A stretch of 64,000 nucleotides of DNA from Platycnemis pennipes. Lineage: Eukaryota > Arthropoda > Insecta > Odonata > Platycnemididae. Positions 57,668 to 64,000 of the stretch are shown here, in pieces (position 1 is the first letter of the stretch; each line of letters begins with the position of its first letter). The notes below the pieces were generated by a model that did no database searches, was not told where the DNA came from, and was given only the letters and a program-made list of their open reading frames with translations. The stretch is from the NCBI GenBank assembly GCA_933228895.1, contig OW121852.1:61112872-61176871 (forward strand), written 5' to 3'. The translations under genes were made by a program, and so were the position numbers.

Positions 57668-59481
57668 CAGTAGAACCTCTTTTTAACGAACCTCTAATTT
57701 ACGAAATGACACCAATTTACGACCCATTTTGCCGATCCCGATCTCTGTATATAGGAAAATCATGTTAAATGACCTCCGTTTTACGAAACCTCCATTTTAC
57801 TGATATACGAAGTGAAAGGCCGGTCCCTAGGAGTGACTGACCTCTGGTTTACAAAGTGTTAGAAATGATTTTGTACCACTGAACTCAGTAGAATGGAATA
57901 ATGATCACTGTATACTGCGACAGGAGTAGCTGAAGCCAGTACGGTCATGTTGAGAGGGCCCTTGGCCCAAATATTTTAAATGGGAAAAATGGAATGTGAG
58001 CAAAGTGCTTTTTGACATGCTTAAACTGTAGCAAAAATCCCAGAGACTGATCATCCAAATCGCAATTCAATCCTTATTATATGATCCAAGGAAAAATGTT
58101 CAAAGACGCATGGCACATCGCCTACTTCTTGAAAAAAATGCCCCACTTCATAAAATAATTTGATTAGTGCTTGGTAATTTCTACTCCTTTTCTATCATTT
58201 TGTGTATTGCGATACCTAACTCATCGTCACCAAAGGATCCATATATTTTCTCTGGAATTATTTAAAATTAGCTGTAAGATAGCCGCAGCAATCCCAACTC
58301 AGAACTTTGTTCAGCCTTTCACTTGAAAGCAGCATTCCTGTTGGAAGTTCTTCGCTGTAGCTGTCGTGGAACTTCATTTCAAGAATGCCATTTTTGTATA
58401 GTAAATTACAGTGTTCAGATCATGATGCGTTTTGAATATTTCATTTTTCATTAGAAGTGTTTTACGTCGTTAGGTAAGAATTTGTGATCGCGACTTATAG
58501 CTTTCAGTTCAGCGAGCAAATAGTTCTCACAAATCACCGCTAGAAGTCAGCACTGTAAAACACATTCAAAAAAGAGAGAATTTCAAATTAACTTAAGTGA
58601 AGTTCTAAAATTGACTTTCATCAGCTGCGAAATATTATTTAAGGTATTTCAAACGATACGCTTTCTTCAAAAATGGCATTTCCTGTTCTTTTCACCGAAA
58701 TACACTGGGTCAGTTGGAACTTTGAATTTTTTTTTAAATTTCCTAGTTAGAATGCATTCCTGGCTCCTTATGTTAAAATGGCCTCTTTAAACACAAATCG
58801 ACTTAATATACCCCTGGTGCTAATTAATGCATAACTTCATATGCATAAAATACTCCGCAGGATGAATTAATTCACTTATTCCCCTTATGATGAGATCTAC
58901 CAACTTGAAGCTACAAGAACTTAATTCAGTTACAGCAGCCAAGTTCATACCATTGTAAATTTGTAGAATGACATTTACCTTTTTAGGAATTCATGACTGA
59001 GCATAAAAAATATGTCTATATGTATAGGAAATGTAGGTTTCTATTTTCTTTTTGTTGTATTAAACATTTATCTGGATGTGTAATTCATTATATAGAATAT
59101 ATTCATTATATAGTATATTATATGCACGTAGAGTGTTTTTTTTAAATCTACCTACGTCATATTAGTTTAGCTGTGAAAGATTCAGTAACCCCGAAGCAGG
59201 AAGCTTTGTTTCCTTAGGGGTGCCTATATTCCTCGATTAATGAACTACTATTAATGTATATTCATTGTATTTATTTATATGAGGAATAAAATTATTTTTA
59301 TATTGAAATATGTATTCCCTTCCTTGTAATCCATTCATCTTTATGCAGTGCGCTACTGAAACTGGATTGGGATTGTTGAGTTTTTGATTGCTTGGAAGAT
59401 AACCTCCAATTTACAAACCCTCTGATTTACAAAACTCAAATTTTTGTGCCCCTTCAACTTCATAAAATAGAGGTTCTACTG
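57668..59481. mobile_element. pogo/Tigger-type element, 1.8 kb, TA duplication
   Basis: The left end is CAGTAGAACCTCTTTTTAAC and the right end complement is CAGTAGAACCTCTATTTTAT. Both ends are flanked by TA (57666-57667 and 59482-59483), the target duplication of the pogo family. Subterminal phrases of 'ACCTCTAATTTACGAAATG' type occur at both sides. A transposase is not recognisable in the interior, so it is a long non-autonomous or badly decayed member. Confidence 0.75.
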
Positions 59482-59508
59482 TAGTAGCATAAACTGTAGA
59501 ACTTTGTA

Positions 59509-59559
59509 TTTGCATTAATGGAATTTGTATTCCTGGAATACAAATTCCATTAATGCAAA
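59509..59559. repeat. Perfect palindrome, two 25-bp arms and a 1-nt centre
   Basis: The arm TTTGCATTAATGGAATTTGT then ATTCC (59509-59533) is mirrored exactly at 59535-59559 around a single T. It fills most of the gap between two pogo-type elements. Confidence 0.9.
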
Positions 59560-60156
59560 ATGTTGTAAATACAGTAAAACCTCGCTTTTACACCCCCGCA
59601 ATTTACGTTTTCCCGCAATTTACGACTTTTTCATCAAGTCCCGATAATTTATAAATCTTCACAGTGTTATGTCTTCCCCGTATTTACACTTACGAAATTT
59701 CAAATGGTCCGCCATTTACGCTAGGCCGCCAAAAGGAACATGGCGGATAGCGTATCACAACCATATGAGGAACGAAATGGAAATCGGCGGAAAAAGTTTC
59801 GGGACATTTGCAAGCGAAAGACCTTTGAATTACAATAAATTTTCTAATTCCTTCTATTTCTGGGTTCATCTCATATTTTCGTAATAAACTCGTTTTAATT
59901 CTTCAAGAGGCAAATCAGGTAAAATTATAACAATTGTGCTAGTTCCCCAAATGCCTTATATTACGTTACGAGTGGCAATTATGCGGTAAAATCATGAAGG
60001 ATATGTATCTTCCATCGTAAAACTGTATTCCGGGAAGAAGTTGGCTTTAATTATGTGAAATAAAACGATGATATGCACTTCTCTTTAACAGTCATGCCTG
60101 CGAATAATTCTATGTCTCACTTGTAAGCGTCGTGTCCACGAATATGGACACTATAT

Positions 60157-60960
60157 TGTAATGGTTCGACCATTACGAAATGCTCCCTGGCCCGACCGCA
60201 TTCCTCCCCCCCCCCCCCCCCCCCCCCCCCCCTCGTACTCTCACCCCACCCCCTCTATACTCGACCCGTGGAGGAAGGTGAGACAGTGCGAGCGGGAGTG
60301 AATGAGTCATTGAACGAGCAAGTGAGGTGATATGGGCCTGTGGCCACTGTGGCCTATGACCCACAGTTCAACCCCCCCCACATCGAGAACCCCCCCCACC
60401 CCATCGTCATCCCCTGGGTATATAAAGCCGGCAGCAGCAACGCCTCAGGAGAGAATTCCAAGGAAGTGAGCCACGGGCGAAGCTTAAGCCCGTCGCCAGG
60501 GCGGACGAGTTGGGGGAGAATTCAAAGAAAGCGAGCAACGGGCGAAGTTTATGCCGTCACCAAGCCGGACAGGTTGGTGAGATTGTTTCGCGGACGACCA
60601 GAGAAAAAACATCCTGAAGGAGCCTCCCTTGCATCTAGTGCCAGACGCCGCACCAGTCTTAATACGAAGGAGCCTGCGGTCGGAGAAGCAAAAGCAGGGA
60701 GATCTCCAGGACGTGGTTGTCGCCGTGAGGCCAAGTAAGGTTGTCGACGCCCGACCAGCTTTCAAAATAAACCCCCCCCCACTGTGTTCAGCTGCTGCAC
60801 TAGCTTCCCCATGAACGCCTTTGAAGCGGTGTACTAAACTTTATTGAAGTGTAACGAGTTCTCACGGAAAGAGGGAAGGACTAAGAATTACCTCCCTCCA
60901 GAAGGCAGAAATTGATAAAATTTGTGTCGTTGCCCACCGCCTAAGACGGTATCATTTTTT
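60157..60960 (+). mobile_element. Candidate solo LTR or other promoter-bearing insertion
   Basis: This GC-rich block differs sharply from its A+T-rich host. It begins near a hairpin GTAATGGT-TCG-ACCATTAC (60158-60176), has a TATA box TATATAAA at 60419-60426, a 65-bp tandem duplication (60451-60515 and 60516-60580, each with GAGAATTC and GCGAAG(C/T)TTA), an AATAAA at 60766 and several C runs. Promoter, short leader and poly(A) signal in that order are what an LTR has. No internal retrovirus-like gene or clear TG...CA ends and duplication were found, so the boundaries are estimates. Confidence 0.4.
60206..60232. repeat. 27-base poly-C tract
   Basis: An uninterrupted run of 27 C. Further C runs are at about 60371, 60392 and 60770. 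The complementary G run could form quadruplex structures, and its assembled length may be unreliable. Confidence 0.9.
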
Positions 60961-61607
60961 TTTCGTTTTGTAAAATTATTTTCACTTTTCCTGTCATCAT
61001 CCCTGTTCATAAAATCATATTATTCATTCATCCCTCATTAAATTTAGAAAAAGAGTATATTATCCTTTGTCTAATGTATCAATTTTTCGTTTTGAAATAA
61101 TAATGTGTGTTATATGAATGGGAAAGTGTGTGCGCGTCGTCTTTTTCCGCGGGTCGGGAGGCGAGGCTCCTTATCACCCCCACCACATTCCATTTCTACC
61201 CTCCATACGTTTCGCCCCGGCGGTAAAGCCAGGGAGCGCGTGAAAATTGCACAAGGTCGGGAACCCCCCATCCGCTTGCCCTCTCTCAAAGAGGCGTATG
61301 TCTATTTTTTCTCGTACCAGGTGACGCAGTTTGGCTTCGCGGACTTAGCGCGGGAAAGGTCCGCGAAGATTTTTGTTATTTTCTTTGTACATGTTTCTTT
61401 CAGCCCAAAAGTTTCATCCGGGCGGGCCGTTGAACCATTACAATATGTTTATATTCGTGGTTGTTTTCATGATGATCCACGCACTTAAGTTTTATTCTTC
61501 TCGTGCATTACGAAGTTCTGTCATTAATTTTAAAGTCATTCTAATCGTAGTAATCACTTTCCCTGCTTTTTCCGTGACAGCGTCAAGTAACACGAACAAA
61601 ACAAAAA

Positions 61608-63048
61608 ATGGCCCACAAACGAGAGAGGAAAACGTTGTCAATAGAAGAGAGGATAAAAATTTCTGGAAGAGTTGACTAGCATGTAGGTTCACATGTTTCC
61701 CTTGCCAGAGAACTTGGGATTCCAATTGAAAATTGTTGTTAAAACACGCAAAACCAGTGCAGTGGAATGCGGACCCAGTGCAAGGAGGCGAAAATACGTC
61801 AAGTATTCAAAATATGATGAACTGGAAGAAATTTTGAAGGAATGGTTTCAGTGCACCAGAGCATCTAACATACCCATCAGTGGAGTTATTCGTAAGGAAA
61901 AGACGCAACATGTGGCAATGAGGTTAGGAATTGAAGACTTCAAGGCTTCAAATGGATGGTTAAGCCAATTTAAAACTAGGTACAATGTTGTGTATAAATC
62001 AATTTGCGGTGAGTCAAACAGTGTTGATCCCCAGACAGTTACAAAGTGGAAGGAACATTCTTTAAGACAGCATATTGAAGGGTATGAACTAAAAGACAAT
62101 TTCAATTTAGATGAGACAGGCCTTTTTTCAATGTACTTCCTCATAACACTTTAAAGGTGAATCTTGCCATGGGGGAAAGCATATAAAGCTCGTCTTACAG
62201 TATTGTTAGGTGCTAATGCTAGTGAGAAGTTAAGGCCATTCGTCATTGGAAAGTCCAAAAATCCCAGATGTTTTAAAAACATCAAGACATTTCCCACAGC
62301 CTATGCCGCTAATACCAAAGCTTGGATGACGTCACATGTCTTTCAGGAACAAATGAAAGCTCTAGATGCCAAGATGGGTGGACAAAACTGAAAAATTGTA
62401 GTATTTTTGGACCAATGCCCAGCCCACCCAAACAATATTAATTTGAGGAATATAAAACTGGTATTCTTTCCACCCAATTGTACCAGCCAGTTACAGCCAT
62501 TAGATTTAGGGATAATCCATGTATTCAAAGCGAACTACCGCAGGATTCTGGTGAGAAAAGCTATGAATCTTATAGACAGTGGGAGGGACCCTAAGAGCTT
62601 CAAAGTCACAGTTTTCAATGCAACACACTACATAACACGATCATGGAAAGAAGTTGATGACGGAAAAATTTCAAATTGTTTTCAAAAAGCAGGATTTAGT
62701 TTTTTTAGTTTGCCATTATTTGGAGCTGAAATAAGTTTTTCGGATTTTGTCGGAGTGGATGAGCAATTATCAACAACTAACTCTCTTACAATTGATGAAG
62801 CTATTGACCTGCATATCAGTTAAGAGGTAGCAAGCGAGGAGGATGATGATGATACGGGAACACCAAAAGAAAGTGCAATCAATGCTATTTCTGCTGTTAA
62901 TGTACTACGACTATATTTATCAAGTGTTGCAGGAAGTGAGAACGAATTAGAGCTATGGGACAGAATAGAAAAGAGAGTAGAATCAATTAATACAAATAAA
63001 ATGAGGCTATCAAAGATAATGGAATATTTTCAGGAGGAGGCTAGTTAA
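61608..63048 (+). pseudogene. Tigger/pogo transposase (CENP-B-like), inactivated
   Basis: About 480 codons from ATG 61608 to TAA 63048, the usual length for the family. N-terminal HTH: KRERKTLSIEERIKI, then HVSLARELGIPIE. CENP-B-type DNA-binding part: ELEEILKEWFQCTRASNIPI and GWLSQFKTRYNV. Catalytic core: NLDETGLF (Asp 62110-62112), LLGANASEKLRPFVIGKSKN, VFLDQCPAHP (Asp 62410-62412) and QLQPLDLGII (Asp 62503-62505). All three acidic residues remain, with 30 residues between the second and third. Stops (TAG 61677, TAA 61740, TGA 62389, TAA 62821) and frameshifts (near 61740 and 62150) inactivate it. Confidence 0.88.
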
Positions 63049-63808
63049 ATGAACATTTATTTATGGTGTATTTTTGTTATAGCTGAATTCAGCCAAGAAT
63101 GTTTTATGTAAATTCTGAGATAGTTCTTTGGCTTAAATTTTGAGAAGACTTTTTGAGAGTAAAGGTTGGTACATATTTTTTTTAAACTAAAGATTTATAT
63201 GGATTAATAAGTCATATTTTTGGTTAGTTTATCCAAAGATTTAAATATTTTTATTTTGAGAAGATTTTTTATTTTATGGAGTTTATGGAATATGTACTTC
63301 CGTTTTATTTATTTATCAGCTACCACCTATGTAAAATGATCTCTTTCTGAAGACTGACATATTGTACAATCTACCTCACTGAGAGTTTGGTATTAATAAA
63401 GAATTTTTTTGTGGTCATTATTACATGTTTTATAGCTACTTTTCATTTAAGACATGATTCACTTGAAAAATAGAACATTTATCAATACTTTAAGGGATTA
63501 TTTTCATTAAATTGTGCCTACCCTCGATTTACACTTTCCCGCGATTTACACTTTTTTCCCTTATCCCCCTCAAAAGTGTAAAAGAGGGTTTTATGCATAA
63601 TAGCCATCGACAGCATAGCTATTCTGAGAATATTCTCTTCACTAAAAAATCAATTGTAGCAAGCCAGGCCCCACAAAAACATTTGTGAGTACCAAATTGA
63701 ATTACAACAAGATACACACAATATCTACTGCCATAATGACATTAGCACCAGCTGTGGGACCATTCTATTAATTACACGTGCCCACCCCACTTTCATATTT
63801 ATTAATTT

Positions 63809-64000
63809 CAGTAAAACCCCTTACTTATGCTTTTCTAGGGACCTCTAGAAAAAAGTGTAAATTGCAGGAAAATGCAAATAGCAGGATAAGAACAATTTTC
63901 AGATTCACATGAATACCTTAACAATACAAAGTAAATATATAAATATGAAACACCGATAAACTGATTAAGAGCAATATTATTAATTATTTCTTTAAGTATG
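63809..64000. mobile_element. Start of another pogo-like element running out of the window
   Basis: CAGTAAAACCCCTTACTTAT at 63809 is a pogo-type terminus, and the following AAGTGTAAATTGCAGGAAAA resembles the subterminal phrases of the neighbouring elements. It is preceded by TT, not TA, and its other end is not in view. Confidence 0.5.

Larger units (their letters stand above)
59572..63595 (+). mobile_element. pogo/Tigger element with transposase and an internal insertion
   Basis: TA (59570-59571) precedes CAGTAAAACCTCGCTTTTAC. The right end complement is CATAAAACCCTCTTTTACAC at about 63576-63595. Both ends continue with repeated 'CGCAATTTACG/CGATTTACAC' phrases. The 4-kb span carries the transposase pseudogene at 61608-63048 and a GC-rich candidate solo LTR at 60157-60960. 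The exact right boundary is blurred by one or two bases. Confidence 0.75.

Noticed and set aside
60340..60738. 132-codon open frame in the GC-rich block
   Set aside because: Arg/Pro/Gly-rich composition follows the GC bias and tandem duplication; overlapping frames are open too and I see no family.

Overview
This is a window of a large, repeat-rich animal genome, almost certainly an arthropod and probably an insect. It has spliced genes with GT-AG introns up to about 19 kb, A+T-rich intergenic DNA, and dense, mostly decayed transposons (non-LTR elements, tRNA-derived SINEs, hAT and pogo/Tigger elements, piggyBac). I cannot name the species. Only two genes can be read with confidence.

(1) Bases 6526-22337, plus strand: a complete six-exon short-chain dehydrogenase/reductase (SDR) resembling 15-hydroxyprostaglandin dehydrogenase. 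The exons join in phase into 792 nt (263 residues plus stop). The cofactor motif, NNAG, catalytic Ser-Tyr-Lys and CPG motifs are all present, at the same residue numbers as the human enzyme. Residue 148, Gln in the human enzyme, is Gly here. (2) Bases 35903-56694, minus strand: the last three coding exons of an LSM14 (RAP55/Trailer hitch) P-body protein, with FDF, FFD and TFG boxes and an RGG tail. The N-terminal LSm exons lie upstream, probably beyond 64000. The two genes are convergent.

Layout. 1-6500: fragments of two non-LTR families, SINEs and MITEs. 6526-22337: the SDR gene, whose introns hold hAT MITEs, SINE pieces, a hAT element with a non-LTR insertion, a piggyBac-type MITE and palindromic MITEs. 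22640-29400: a dead reverse-transcriptase element, then a rearranged region containing an inverted copy of SDR exon 3 with about 1.8 kb of its intron, a direct duplication of part of that copy, and decayed copies of SDR exons 2 and 4. 29400-35900: A+T-rich DNA probably including the LSM14 3' UTR. 36156-55142: a 19-kb LSM14 intron holding a piggyBac with a pogo-like element inside it, a DDE_Tnp_4 transposase remnant, an intact SINE with 14-bp target duplications, a hAT-like pair, a Tigger remnant and a second piggyBac remnant. 56700-64000: two or three adjacent pogo/Tigger elements, one with a recognisable transposase pseudogene and a candidate solo LTR inside it.

I found no operon-like or defence-like system. 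The most unusual feature is the inverted exon-3 duplication and dead paralogue exons next to an intact dehydrogenase gene. The nested, datable transposon insertions are the other clear signal.
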